64,000 nucleotides of DNA, from positions 186,001 to 250,000 of the forward strand of contig CANNZV010000432.1 in the NCBI GenBank assembly GCA_947561585.1. The letters run 5' to 3'. The position numbers and the translations under genes are program-made. Position 1 is the first letter of the stretch. The number at the start of each line of letters is the position of its first letter. The notes beneath the pieces are model-generated. The model did no database searches. It was not told the DNA's origin and was given only the letters and a program-made list of their open reading frames with translations. This document shows positions 23,394-35,379 of the stretch, piece after piece. The stretch comes from Caprella mutica (Eukaryota > Arthropoda > Malacostraca > Amphipoda > Caprellidae).

Positions 23394-26300
23394 TTAATTT
23401 TTCTTAACCTTTCTATTTTGTTTAGAACTCCTGAAGAAAAGTGTAACTAGTTTCTTGAGAGTTTTGTAGATGACGAATATTGAAATATGAAGAGCTGCAA
23501 TGATGTCCAAATGAAGGAGCTGTACCCAGGTCAAGTCTCTCTCTGGTGACCTGAGATGGGGAGCTCCGTCGTGTCTTATCACATATTCTGTCCAGAACAC
23601 TGCTTTCTCAACTGGATCTTCCATCTGATCTTGGAAGGCTTCAGAAACAATAGTCATCTTTTCTCGGTACCTAGAAATTTAAGAACTGTTATGAATCTTC
23701 TAAATTTATAAATTAACATAGATTTTCTCCAGTTCTTAACTTACACAGAGTTGCTGATCACTTCTTTGATTGCAGCATCAAAAGATTCCACCGTTAAATC
23801 ATCCCAATCAAAATACAGTCCAAGTTGAGAGTTTTCGATTCTTGCAGCATTTTTCCGCTGATCAGATGCTATTGGTAAACCGATCACTGGAGTTTTGTGG
23901 TACATAGCTTCATGAGTACCCAACAGACCACAATGAGATATGAACACTTTCACGTTCTTGTGAGCTGTAAATATATGTTTTATAGGTTAATTTAATATTT
24001 TCTTTCTCATAAATACAATACCTTTTACCAAAAGAAAAAGAATAGCCTGATTACTGACAATAATGAGATATTAGATTTTTTTCAAATTCTAACCAAGGAT
24101 ATCATTCTGTGGCATCCAGTTCTTTATCATGATGTTGCTGGGCAGATCCCCAAGAGTTTCATCTTCATACTTCCAAAGCACTTTGTATGGTAGAGCTTTG
24201 AAAGTCTTGACGAGAACATCCTTTAACTCAGCTGGTATTGTGGTACTTCTGGCAACCGATCCTAGGCTCATGTACACCACCGGAGTGTCTCCTTTCACAA
24301 AATCTTCCAAATCCTGGTTAACACCAGAAAAATTAGAGTATTCTCAAACGAATCAATTATACAGTAAGAGAATTTGACGATCGAATTCATATGATTAATG
24401 ACCAATTGTAACAAAAGGCTAAGTATTTTGTACATGATTTTTCATTAAAACTAATATTATTTAATTAACCTAGTATTTTTTGCGATTGTCTAACATTCCG
24501 GTCGTACAGTTTAATCATTTCATTCTAATATTTTATGTGTCTTTACTTTCGGAAGGGGTTGTCCAGGACCACAGTGCATGCATCCCACTTCCACTTGCGA
24601 GGGAAGAATGGGGACAGGTTTTTCGAAACTGAAGTGGGTGTTAATCAGAGACAAACTCTGATTGGCTTCTATTTCCAGTAGAGGAGGCAGATCGGGAAAT
24701 CTTTTGGAAATCTAGAACAAACATTATTCTCTTAATTCAAAACAGACGAGGCGGATGAATTCTCAGCTTTATTACAGAGGCTGACAAATTTTCGATCACA
24801 TTTTCAAATAATATTTCTGTAAATGTATTCATTGAAAATGGATATTCTATGTAATTTCCTCACTATAGAATTCAGTCCCTAGTGGAATTGTTTGTATGTA
24901 TATTCTTGCTGTGATGCAGTATGTAAGTATTCTTGACTTTTATATAACATAAATTTCAGAATTTGTAAACTGTTCTGTAACCATTGCACTATATTAAATG
25001 TCTGTATTGATAAAATCATTCATTACAATAAAAAGAGTACGATTAACTATCATAATTATAAAACATTGATTTTAAATCTTACAAGTAGACAAACAGTCGA
25101 ATAAAATGCAGAAAATATTACAAACTTTCTCTCTATAGGTGGAAGCTCATAACAAACTATTTCATGTAACACACCTCAACTTGAGCAGGAGATGTGACCG
25201 ATTTATTCCAACCGTACGGGATAACTATGTGAAAGAATATGTTCTTAATTCTATCCAGCAGAGAGTAGGGATGGGGATAGTCGAACATCTTGTTAGACAC
25301 ATAGGCAGGGTTCAGAAAGTTTCCTAGAGTGGCACTGTGCTTCGCGTCTAGTCCAGCTGTTGATATCGTGATGTGTTTCTTCTCGAAGACGAAAGGATAC
25401 ATCGCCTGCAAATAGGATATCATATTAGAGTATATTTAGTCATAAAATTATTGATAAATTGAACTTTGGATGATTCCAAAACTATTGAGGATTTAAGTAA
25501 ATGGAAAATTATGACAATAACTAGAAATAAATATAGTAACTATTTTTCCCTATTCATTTTGTAAAAAAATTGATGCCCTTCTCTTAAGTGGAATTTTATA
25601 ATATCATAACTATTTTATTGAATTACTAATATATTCACGTTATTTCATATCAAATAAATGGCTTGATTTCAGAATATTTACTACATTACAATGTACATCA
25701 ACCATATAGCATATGTTTCTTACTTCGTTGAAGATGTTGTTCATCACCACTAAGTCGAACTCGTGTCGTCTCTCATAGAGTTTCTGCACGACAGGTATGT
25801 CGTAAATCTCGGCAGCTATACGCCCGAAGATGGAACTCATTTCCTCAAACATCTTCTTAGGGTCTCTGGCCACTTCAAACATGTTAACATTCTCTTCTTT
25901 AAAGTGCGACAAACCATGCTCGTAGTGTTCTATTTTGTCCGACTTCAGTGGGTGATTACTCAGCATTGTCACCTGTTGAGGTAAAAAAAACTAATAGAAA
26001 AGTGTAAAGAAGCTGTTACATGTAGAACAAATTTAGCAGAAAATTTCCATCACTATATAGCACAGTGAAGGGTTAAAAATCTTAAAGATATTTTGCATCA
26101 AATTTTTTTGTGTTTTGAATAGAGGATTTAATTATTTTGGTGGGAATAATCGTTGCTCCTCTTCCACTAGTTTTTTCTTAATTCATATCACACAAACATA
26201 TAGGTTACAGAGTAGAAGATAGAAGCACAGATGGTGAAGGGTTACAGACCAGCCCAAGATATTAAGAGTGACCAGCCCAATTAAGACAGGCCTTTATTTT

Positions 26301-29300
26301 AGAGAGTAAAATTTAACATGTATGATGGGTGTTTACCCTGGGAGGGGGGGGGGGTCTTTATGCTCTACTTATTTTTGTTTATTATTCAATTCTTCATATT
26401 CAATATTTAAAGTTGTTACAATAGTAGAGATCGTTCGTTTACTTGGTAGTGTGGTTATTTAATTGTTTCCAAGCTGTCTTTTAAATACATGGGTTACGAC
26501 TCTCCCTAGGGAAGATAATCCATTTGTTTAATTTACTGTTTACGTTACTGGCTAAATAAATATAATTCATTCTTCATATCATTAAATAGCATCAAATCAA
26601 ATATCGTAGCAAAAGATCAAGGTTAATAAAAACACGTAGGTATAGTTCAAATTATGTGTATTCTATAATCAGACCAAGGCTAAAATTTGAAGACCTAAAT
26701 TAACATTTTTATATAAGTCAATCAATCATTGATCTATCTATGGAAGAGATTAACTTAAACCATAGGTCAAACAATGGTGTTTGAGGATTTCACCTTTCAC
26801 TAATAAGCTCAAGGGTCTAGCACAAACACTGAGGGGAATGTGGATGGGGATTGCCGAGTTTCTGATGGAATGGGTGCGACTGGAAATGCTTTGAAACCAC
26901 AGTACTAGAGTACCTGTGCTTGTTGTCACTTCGATCTCTCTGGAGCTCTGCTAAGTGGCTTTGACGTTGACCCGTCCTAATTAGGGTATTAGGATGGTGG
27001 TTCTGAATTCAGACTTTTGCAGTCCATAGAATGGCTGCTCTGCAACATCAGAAGCTGTTCTGCAGTTACTGGTTCACTAATCTTATATTCTTCTAGGCTC
27101 TGACTCTGACGTGAAGAATACAATCTCTACTGTCGGGACTTTGATGTGGACACATGAAACTGTACAACTTGACACTTGTCCCATATCTACCACTTTATAG
27201 ACTGGATGGATATCTTCATCGGCTAAGTCTTGCGATGGTTTCCTCATGAGAAATCCCGTATTGTTTCGAAATACCTCATTTTTTTAAATCCCGCATTTTT
27301 TGTAAATCCCACATTTTTTGTATTTTGGATGTTTTATATACCGTTTTTTGTATCCCAGAATTTTTATCACGGATTTATTGTATCACAGAGTTCAGTTATA
27401 TGTATTTTTGGTACACGGAAAACTGCCAGGCGGAAAACTGCCGAAGCGGAAAACTGCCAGTCACTTATTGGCAATTTTTGTATTTTTTTACTTTTGATGA
27501 ACACATTCTAAGAACAATTTAATTCATAAAAAACAGAGTTAGCCATTCGTCAAGTGATAAAGGAGACATTCATTTTTTACAGTTATAACTTATAACTAAA
27601 GTTTATAGATTATTGGATAACTTATTATTCAATGGGAAACAGTATTTCAACAAAGCTACTTTATTAAACACACAGTAAACCAAATTCACTACACAAAAAG
27701 AAGTTATAATTACCATTTTTAACTTATTTGTTAAGTACGTACATTTTAAAAAACATGTATATATTTATATATCTATATAGGATTATATATGTTTATAAGA
27801 TTTATAATTCATATCTTGTATATTATAAATTAAGTGTATGTTACATAGATGTTGTGTTGCAAATTCTAAATATTTCACAAACATCGATCGGATTTGTTTT
27901 ATAATGAGTACAAGCGAATATTAAGCTTGAAGGCTTGCTCAATTATCAAATTATAAACAAAAATGAAATAATTAGACACAAAACCTGTTATGAAATGATA
28001 ATGTAGAGATGCGTTGTGTAAACCAAGAAATTGTACTCTCTCCCTAATCGTTTCTTTGTTTCTTCTTCTTTTAGTATTTCCAAAGAAAGGTTTTATTTTT
28101 AAATTTATTTCATCTATTAGATTTTTTACTGTAATATTGATATAATAATATATTTTATGTATTTTTCTAATGAAAAAAACTATATTTTTGTTTTGTATAG
28201 TAAGTAAAAATGATGTTCCCTTAACTCCTTTTAACTAAGAGCGAACGTCGTTTTTTTATAAATCAAAATGCTATTACTGACTAAAGTCATTATTATTCAG
28301 TTAGTGACAGGCAGTTTTCCACCTGGCAATTTTCCGCTTCGGCAGATTTCCGCCTGTCAGTTTTTCGGACACCGTATTTTTTCTGTCATAAAATACGTAT
28401 AATTGAATAATTTTTGTTATTGTATTAACAATTTTTCAAATCATGGAATAATAGTGTATCTTAAATGTTAAAGCATGTCATTTTCCTTGCAGCCAACAAC
28501 CAACCAACAGACTATGACACACTGTTGTATTTAGTATATAGGGTGATTGCGAACCAATAAAGCTATCAGTGTCCTTATTGGGGTAGCTAATTGACTTAAA
28601 TTGCTAAAAGTACCCTAATTGAGGTACTTGCCCTATATTACTAATAATTTCCTTATTGTGGTACTTGTCCTATATTACTAATATCAAATGTACCCTTTTT
28701 GGGTACTTGCCCTATATTGCTAATAATTTCCTTATTAGGCTACATCCCCTATATTACTAACAGTGTCCTAGCTAATTGGGTTACTAGTCTTATATTGCAA
28801 ACGATGACCAAATATATGTTGCTATTGGTCTAAGTGAGGTACTTACCCAATATCACTAAAGTCTGAAGTTAAGTACTTAGCCTATATGTGTTGCTAATGT
28901 CCTAAGTGAGGCAGTTGGTATCCTAATACTCTAAGTTATTGTCTGATATCGGCTTCTTACTAAAGTGTCATGAACTATAATTCAAATATGAATATAATGA
29001 TGTATATCTTCACAAACCTCTAAAATTGTAGCTTCATAAGGGACTCAAATGTTGTTAACTACATATTTCTCGTTTCGATTCCCTTAAACCTAACTCTCCG
29101 AAAACCGTTTCATACCATCTCAAAATAGTGCTTCTTTCTATATCCATATGTTTTTTATTCAAAATATAGGACTAGTTATTTATGTGATAATCATTGTAGC
29201 AGGCCTATTCACAGCTGGTCTAGAACATATTTGTTTAGCCAGGATAGAACTGGCGTGACTCCTTTGGCAGTTGCAGGACATAATTATATATAGTGTTCTA

Positions 29301-29958
29301 TCCTCTTTACTGATCACTCTCACTGAAGCCATGCATATTTGCTACAGTGTATTTTATATTGGTGTCAATAAAACTAACCCCGAATACCCGCTTTCATTTC
29401 CTGCGTAATTGATAGATAATATTTAAATCAGTTGCTAAGTTATGAAAATGAAAATATAAACAATTACATTTTCTGAAGGGATAAAGTCGAATATAATCCC
29501 ATTAAAATCTGTAGTCTAGTGTCAGTTCTCAAACATCCAGAAGGGTATATAACACTAAAGTCTTAAGTGAAGTACTTGCCCTTTATTCCTAATGTCATAT
29601 AAGAAGTAATTGCCCGATATTTATAATGTCCTTTGTGAGGTATTTGCACGGTATTTATAATGTCCTGATTGAGGTATTTGCACGGTATTTATAATGTCCT
29701 GAGTGATGTAGTTGCCCTATATTGCTAATGACCTTATTAATGTACTTGCTCTTTAATACTAACAGTGTCCTAATATCCTACACTCACTTTGTGTCCTCTG
29801 TCTACCAGAGCATTGGCTAAGGGCAAGAAAACGTTCCTGTGACTCTTAGAGGATACTGGAAGCATCATGAGGATCTTATAGGGACGAGCAGGAGGAGCTA
29901 GAGCGCCATCTGTTGACAGGGCTGCTAACGCCACTACAGCCAACAGTGCGAGTTTCAT
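23394..29958 (-). CDS. Ugt: UDP-glycosyltransferase, copy A
   Basis: Seven coding exons on the minus strand: 29788-29958, 25724-25972, 25175-25405, 24547-24711, 24094-24313, 23745-23964 and 23394-23670. All have GT-AG borders and the joined frame is open for 510 residues, the usual UGT length. UGTs transfer a sugar from a UDP-sugar to small lipophilic acceptors on the luminal side of the ER. Seen: signal peptide about 1-19; the N-terminal catalytic His of SSKSH (H40); the INTHFSFEKP block; the donor-site signature NWMPQNDILAHKNVKVFIS, then HCGLLGTHEA (HCG where most have HGG) and GLPIASDQRKNAAR; a hydrophobic C-terminal membrane segment; and a lysine-rich tail ending KVKKN, which fits a KxKxx ER-retrieval signal. 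Intron 1 (3.8 kb) holds a foldback element and minisatellites. Acceptor unknown. Family assignment is firm. Confidence 0.93.
26050..27409. other. UGT A intron 1, proximal part
   Basis: The first 130 bp (CACTATATAGCACAGTGAAG, then TTTTGTGTTTTGAATAGAGG) match the same position of UGT B intron 1 (39785-39910), so this intron sequence predates the duplication. A G homopolymer of about 13 lies at 26341-26354. Otherwise nothing recognised. Confidence 0.5.
27410..28374. mobile_element. Foldback-like element with GGAAAACTGCC arms, in UGT A intron 1
   Basis: The left arm GGTACACGGAAAACTGCC is followed by two more GGAAAACTGCC units and CAGTCACTTA. The right arm holds the inverse (TAGTGACAGGCAGTTTTCC and further units) and ends CGGACACC. 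GTATTTTT is present immediately outside both ends and is a plausible 8-bp target duplication. The interior is AT-rich with no coding region. The unrelated intron 1 of copy B lacks it, so it inserted after the duplication. Confidence 0.8.
28545..28960. repeat. Degenerate minisatellite, about 40-bp unit, UGT A intron 1
   Basis: Nine to ten diverged copies of a unit built from GTACTTGCCCTATATTACTAA and TGTCCTTATTGGG. A further block of the same family lies at 29565-29770, immediately next to the exon 1 donor. Intron only. Confidence 0.7.
29565..29770. repeat. Degenerate minisatellite block adjoining the UGT A exon 1 donor
   Basis: Five copies of a unit like GAGGTATTTGCACGGTATTT followed by ATAATGTCCT. 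It is the same family as 28545-28960 and ends about 17 bp from the splice donor at 29787. Copy B keeps only short traces near 41400-41450 (ATACCCGACATTGCTTACAG). Confidence 0.65.
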
Positions 29959-29983
29959 CTCTGGAACGGACTGGATTTTAAAC
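29959..29983 (-). other. 5' UTR part of the first coding exon, UGT A
   Basis: On the minus strand, TTTTCAG precedes GTTTAAAATCCAGTCCGTTC and then the ATG at 29958. The same acceptor context occurs in copy B (5' border 41653). A 3' splice site so close to the ATG implies an upstream noncoding exon. Confidence 0.6.
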
Positions 29984-30086
29984 CTGAAAATGTGGATGAT
30001 ATCAGTTGTGACTCAAAACTAATTTATTCAATTCATATATGCTGTATCGAAATTTATAATGATATACCAAGTCATAAAGGATACTA

Positions 30087-30766
30087 CAGGGAGTCCGACA
30101 CTTTTGTTGCCAAACTTTAACATAAGGTTGCATTCGTCGAAATAAACACTTTTTATTCTATGAAGGTATGGTCTAAAATGCTTAGTTAAAGAGTTACAAG
30201 GTTACAAGGTTAGGAAAGTAGTATCTGTGCCATGTATTATTATTAGTTAACGTCTCTTTTTCAATGTTGCAATAAGAAACAAAACATTTTTAACAATAAT
30301 TATTAGGAGCACAAGAAACTTAATCTTAAATTAGGTTACATGTTTGCAAAATGTGTTCAAACTGCCTCCCATTTGTTGCGATGCAGCCGTTCAAACGTTT
30401 GTCCAATGCTTGGCGGACGCGAGCAAAAACACCAGGAGTTTCACGAATCCTTGCGGGAAAAACGTTTGAACGCTTGCATCGCAACAAATGGGCGACAAAT
30501 TGAACACATTCTGTAAACATGTAACCTAATTTAAGATTATGTTTCTTGTGCTCTTAATAATTACTGTTAAAAATGTTTTGTTTCTTATCGCAACATTTAA
30601 AAAAATAATGTTAATTAATAATACTAAATGGTACAGATAGTACTTTCCTAACCTTGTAACTCTTTAACTGAGCATTTTAGACTATACCTTCATAGAATAA
30701 AAAGTGTTTATTTCGATGAATTCAACTTTATGTTAAAGTTTGGCAACAAAAGTCTCGGACACCCTG
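30087..30766. mobile_element. Palindromic Tc1/mariner-derived element, 680 bp
   Basis: TA-flanked inverted ends CAGGGAGTCCGACACTTTTG and the inverse of CAGGGTGTCCGAGACTTTTG. The two halves are complementary over about 330 bp each and meet near 30427. Each half contains the 3' end of a transposase gene; the minus-strand frame at 30326-30520 includes GCIATNGRQFEHIL, typical of the C-terminus of insect Tc/mariner-type transposases. It therefore arose by head-to-head joining of two 3' ends. It sits in the leader intron of UGT A and is absent from copy B. Confidence 0.8.
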
Positions 30767-30844
30767 TATAATATAAAGCAACCTGCTTTCAGTTTCAACA
30801 TCAGTTGAATTATTAAGGAAGATTTAATAAAAAAAATTAAATAC

Positions 30845-31020
30845 AAATGAACTCAATGAAGCAGTCAAGAAGGAAACTGGTTCCATGAACAAAGTCACCT
30901 ACCACCTAACTGGTTTCCTTACCAAGGAAATGTGCTTGTTTATCAAGGAATGTAACGAAAAGGGAAACTAGCGTTGGTGGCTGCACTCACGGATGAAAAA
31001 GAAAAACGAGTGTAAGAGCT
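30845..31020 (-). repeat. UGT leader-intron segment shared with dispersed copies
   Basis: This stretch directly downstream of the leader donor resembles 42135-42300 (copy B) and, on the opposite strand, 1540-1800 and 9455-9645. It ends with CATGGAACCAGTTTCCTTCT on the minus strand. See findings. Confidence 0.5.
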
Positions 31021-31023
31021 TAC

Positions 31024-31120
31024 CTAGCAAATCTAATCTAAGACCTCGTAGTTGAAGAGTAAAAGCCTAGCACTATCCTCTTATACTGCAATTGACGTTA
31101 AAAAAACTATATGCATAATA
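31024..31120 (-). promoter_or_regulatory. Predicted noncoding leader exon and promoter, UGT A
   Basis: Reading the minus strand, GATTAGATTTGCTAG precedes GTAAGC (donor at 31023). Copy B has the matching layout ending at 42325 (GTTAG before GTAGGT). Upstream, both copies share ACTACGAGGTCT / ATTACGAGGTCT and an AT-rich TATA-like stretch about 90 bp back (ATATAGTTTTTTTAACG in A, ATATATTTTAACG in B). Start site inferred, not observed. Confidence 0.4.
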
Positions 31121-31479
31121 AAAAGGAAAAAGATTTTACTCATTCCAAATTACAACAGTTAGGAGACCAAATTAATCTACATCCCTTGTCACCACAGACA
31201 GATTCTTGATAGAGACACATGGTGCCAAAATAATTACATAAATCAATTTAAAAACAGTACATATTATTAGTACATCACTAAAATGACGAGATTTTCTACC
31301 TAATCCTTTCAATGACTATCAGCTATAATCAATTGATACGATTGCTACTTATGTGATAAATTGATGAATAAAATCAATAAATATATAGCATATACATACA
31401 AGATAAATATGCTCAAATTAGCATAGGACAATATATAAACTTTATTTCATGAAATATCACAGTACAGTATTAGACAGCA

Positions 31480-31700
31480 TGTAAGGTTCACTAAGTAAAT
31501 GAATGTGTTCAGTTAACTGGTTAGTGGTAGCAACTGTTCAACCGAGGCCTAAGGTACCTAATGAGTATCAAGGTTACCACTATACAATGATATATACTCG
31601 TCAACATGTGAAGATAACGATTGATAACAAATCAAATGCTAGATTATCAAACCGAATAGCCATATTTAAAGTGGAAGTAATGTATATGGTGAGTTGTAAG
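31480..31700. repeat. UGT 5' flank conserved between copies A and B
   Basis: Collinear with 42825-43010: AACTGGTTA, GGTACCTAATGAGTATCAAG, CAATGATATA, GATAACAAATCAAA and AATAGCCAT occur in the same order. This marks the outer limit of the segmental duplication seen here. Confidence 0.7.
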
Positions 31701-31858
31701 TATGGAAACAAATTTTCAAAAAAATATTTTTTCGGAAAAGTAGTTCCCAAGTAGGTGATTGGAATTATAAAGTGGCCAAAGGCCTACATTATTACAACTT
31801 AATCTGTTTTTGTAAAAAAGTTGTCATTTCAGAAATGTCAGACAAAATAGCACCTTTA

Positions 31859-32541
31859 GGGCCCCTGCACACGAGCGTTCTTCGCCGTCCGGCGATAGAC
31901 GCATGACCCTAAAATAGCATTAATTCTCGGGAATGTGGGCACACGAGCGTCTCTTGAACGCACGGCAAAATATGGGCAATTCTGAACGCAGGGTAATACG
32001 TTCCCTTGACGCATGGTGGCTGCCGCATAACCAGTCAATTCTATGTAATCTACGTGTGGATGCGCACAGGGACGGATTGTTGCCGCATCTTCAATAGTAA
32101 AATAATAGAGATTGAAACATTTCTATTGAACATAAAAGAAAAAAATTTGTCCCTACATTTTAACAGTTTGCGAGTTATTATAAAGAAATAATAAAACGAG
32201 AAAACAGAGTTAATTCAAGTATTTCCTTATCGATCAAGCCCTTTTGAAGTTCTTATAAACTTTTTGAATGAAGATGCACCACTACGTATTAGTAACCGAT
32301 ATGCGTACCAATAACAATTACTTTAAAATTTCCATCCGTTTAGGTATAGAGTAACTAGTTGGATAGCTTATAGTGTGTATAGTGTGACTAGTTAGGTATA
32401 ATGTGACTCGTCCATGCTGCATGTCACTCCCTATGCATCTGGGTTAATTTTTCGTTGCGTAAAAAAGACGCTCGTGTGCCCTAGCCATGCGTCTGCGTTC
32501 ATTTCACGTTGCGACGAAGAAACGCTCTTGTGCAGGGGCCC
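31859..32541. mobile_element. PIF/Harbinger-like MITE, 683 bp
   Basis: The ends are GGGCCCCTGCACACGAGCG and the inverse of GGGCCCCTGCACAAGAGCG, and TTA flanks both sides. A 3-bp TWA target fits the PIF/Harbinger superfamily. The inverted arms are about 80 bp (CGTTCTTCGCCGTCCGGCG; inner ACGCTCGTGTGCCC). The interior is AT-rich with no transposase. Confidence 0.8.
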
Positions 32542-32544
32542 TTA

Positions 32545-33420
32545 GTCGCATTACACAGCATGCCGGAGAGTCGGATTCTGTTATTGCAAAGAAACTTTCA
32601 ATTGCGAGAACGACTGTCTGAAAATCATTGAAGCGTTTCAATAAAAGAGGTTATTTGTTTGCTTCCGTGAAGTGGTATGCCATGAAGATCGATTAGAATA
32701 CAAGCGGAGACTTGAACCAAGAGAACACTGGCCACCAAAGAAATGAAAATGTCCTTTCACAATTCAAAAAGAGACGCAACATTTCCGCAACTGGAGACTG
32801 GAGAGAAGTAAACTTTTCCTGAAAGAATTCAAGCCTGGGAAGACTGGCGAGATTATTTGGTCAGATGAGATCTTCACAGTTGGATTGGTTCATAGTCGAA
32901 GAAATGACAGAATTATTGTAAGAAATTTCAAAGATATACCTTATGATCAAAAACCCGTGTAACGAACCACGAAAATAGTTCCGTAATGGTGTGGGCCGCC
33001 GTTTCATAATCCTGGCATTTTTGTCGATCAAGGTGCCAAAATTACCTCCAAATATTATGTTGAAAATAATCTGAAGCCAGTGTTGAATGTGCTGAGGATA
33101 TCTTTGGCGAGGACACTTTCTTGACACGTCACACATCTTGAATGTTACTCAGAGCTGGTACTGAGAGCACATCCTTGATTTGGTCCTAATAAATGTGGCC
33201 TCCTTGCTCTCTTGAACTGAATTATACGAACTCTTCGATGAAGTCCATCCTCGAAGTCAAGGCCTGTGGAAAAATACATCGCTGTGTGGAGTGAACAACT
33301 TAAAACTCTCTCTACAGCGAGTGTGGCAAGAAATTTCACGAGAACAGCTGCGTGCCGCAGCAGGTGTTCGCAGGAGACCGGAGGCAGTAATCGAATGGAA
33401 AGGGGGACATTTTGAATAAA
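32545..33420 (+). pseudogene. Tc/mariner-family transposase relic
   Basis: Plus-strand frames carry blocks GEIIWSDEIFTVGLVHSRRN near 32850, SSVMVWAAVS near 32975, FVDQGAKITSKYYVENNLKP near 33025 and a C-terminal WQEISREQLRAAAGVRRRPE ending near 33415 with a stop. An N-terminal HTH-like part (AKKLSIARTTV) is seen near 32590. Multiple frameshifts. A different lineage from the elements at 11863 and 33476. No terminal repeats found. Confidence 0.75.
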
Positions 33421-33475
33421 ATTTACTATTTTTGCTTTGTATTGATCTTTATGTATTAATATATATATATATATA

Positions 33476-34490
33476 CAGTGAGGTGAAACAAGTCTTTGGA
33501 CAATATAAAAGTGTTTATTTTTCAACAAATTGATACAAATTACATCAAACAATATCATATACTAATATCTTAACATTACTAAACTGAATAAATACAACGA
33601 AAATTAATTTTAATTTAGAAAATAAACAGATATTCAATATTTTTCAAAATGGGTAGTGAAATAAGTGTTTGGACAGATGCAAAAATAACTATTAATATTT
33701 AGTTGGGCCTCTTTTAGGAATAACTACTGATCTCAAACAATTCCTGTAGCTCTTCACAAGGTTAAGGCAAACCTCTAATGAAATTTTTTCCCATTCTTAC
33801 TTCACTATAATCTTCAATTGGTGGATATTCGAAGAGCATCCTGTTCTAACCTGTCTCTTCAAGAGTACCCACAAATTTTCTATGGGATTTAAGTGTGGTG
33901 ATTGGCTGGGCCATTGCAAAACCTGAATTCCCTTTTCCTCGAACCATTTCTTAATTGCCTTCGCTGTATGCTTTGGATCGTTGTCATGTCGGAACCGCCA
34001 ATCACCTGCAACCTGCATTTTCTCCACAGACCTTTGTAAATTATTCTCCAAAATATCCTGTACATGGCTCCATTCATCTTCCCATCGATTATTTCTATGG
34101 TCCCAGTCCCACGTGAGGAAAAGCAGCCCCAAATCATTATGTTTCCTCCTCCGTGCTTCACGGTAGGGATGGTGTTCTTCCTGTCATAGGCGGAACCATC
34201 TATACGCCAGACATGACTTGCATCGTTTCTGCCAAAAAGTTCGATTTTTGTCTCATCAGACCATATCACACGATCAAAAGGCATAATCTAATCTTGCTTT
34301 AAAATGAACTTTTTTCAGTAAAGGAGTCTTTCGAGGTCTGCGAGGCTTGAGACTCTCTCTGTGGAGTACTGTACTGATGGTCCTCTTGCAGACTTTGGCG
34401 CCCATGTTGCTGAGCTCTTTCTATAGCTCTACACGGGTAACAAGAGGGTCATTTCGAATAGTTTGTAAGATTTTTTCGCAGGAAAAACAG
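33476..34490 (-). pseudogene. Tc1-like transposase relic, 5'-truncated
   Basis: The element end CAGTGAGGTGAAACAAGTCT after a TA lies at 33476. Minus-strand translation gives an HTH part (KVCKRTISTVLHRESLKPRR) near 34350, then [17 protein letters not shown] near 34270, [13 protein letters not shown], then [20 protein letters not shown] and [17 protein letters not shown] near 33870. A frameshift near 34090-34130 splits the two frames (33889-34284 and 33797-34132). The 5' end and second inverted repeat are missing beyond about 34490. DD34E-type spacing is consistent with Tc1. Confidence 0.88.
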
Positions 34491-34850
34491 AGAAACCTGA
34501 GGAGGATAAGTCATCCGAAATGATGGTAGAGCTGTCCTGGAGGAAGTCTATCTTTTCTTAGAGGTCATTTGAGAGAAAATAAGGAGGGGTCAAGGCAGAG
34601 GTAAAACCGTAGAAGTCGTTGGAGGAACTCTCAGTGTGGGTGGGGAGCTATGCCCGGGTGAGAGTGGATGTCACCAGATAGTGCAAGAGGCAAATCTGCA
34701 GGGTGATGAGATGGTGGGGGTGGGAAAGAGGAGAAAAGGGGGAAGAGACGTGAAATTATATTGGACGGGTGCAACCGTTTGTCCGCCCCATGAAGGGAGT
34801 ACTCCTTTGACGTAGACGCGGTGCCATCGGGGGTAGAACTTCATCATGGT
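34491..34850. other. GC-rich spacer of unknown origin
   Basis: Markedly richer in G and A than its surroundings (GGTGGGGGTGGGAAAGAGG). It may be the upstream part of the LINE relic that follows. No protein family recognised. Confidence 0.35.
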
Positions 34851-34854
34851 CATT

Positions 34855-35365
34855 GGTCACATACATCTTCAACCACTCCGTTCAAAACAATAACATTCCG
34901 AACACTTGGGAACAAGAAAAGATAATACAGATTTTAAAGCCCAACAAATCCCTGCAGAACTAACCTCTGTGGTTCTTTACCCCTATTAAATTTCACGAGA
35001 GGCTGGATCTCAACAATACATCGCCCTAACAACACGGCACGGAATTCAAAACTCCACATCTAATCTCCTTAGCCACCTCAAAACACTCGAAAATGTGATA
35101 TCGAACAAATCTGCAAGTAGGACAATTATATGTTAGCTATCATTGACATAGGCAAAGCCTTCGATACCGTTCCAGGACACGCACATCCAAGAATCATTTA
35201 AAAACTGACTTACCAATTACCTTACCGGCCGTTTTATGTAACGCTTTATGACTGAAATTCCTCCAAAGCAAGAGTCTCATATACGGGCTACCGCAGGGTT
35301 CCGTACTCTCACCTACTTCATTCAATTTATATCTTCAGGACCTCCTTACGCCAACAAACACCTCT
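34855..35365 (+). pseudogene. Non-LTR retrotransposon reverse transcriptase relic
   Basis: Frameshifted plus-strand translation keeps RT blocks: LAIIDIGKAFDTVPGHAH near 35140 (the DxxKAFD block), then YGLPQGSVLSPTSFNLYLQD near 35282 (the G-PQGSVLSP-FN-Y block). Upstream HFNHSVQNNN-type sequence is consistent with the region before the RT palm in jockey-like elements. Several stops. Dead copy. Confidence 0.8.
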
Positions 35366-35379
35366 TTTCTATTTTTTAC

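Noticed and set aside
26341..26354. G homopolymer as a functional G-quadruplex
   Set aside because: A single G run in an intron, without the spaced runs needed for a clear quadruplex call; it may also be a sequencing length artefact.
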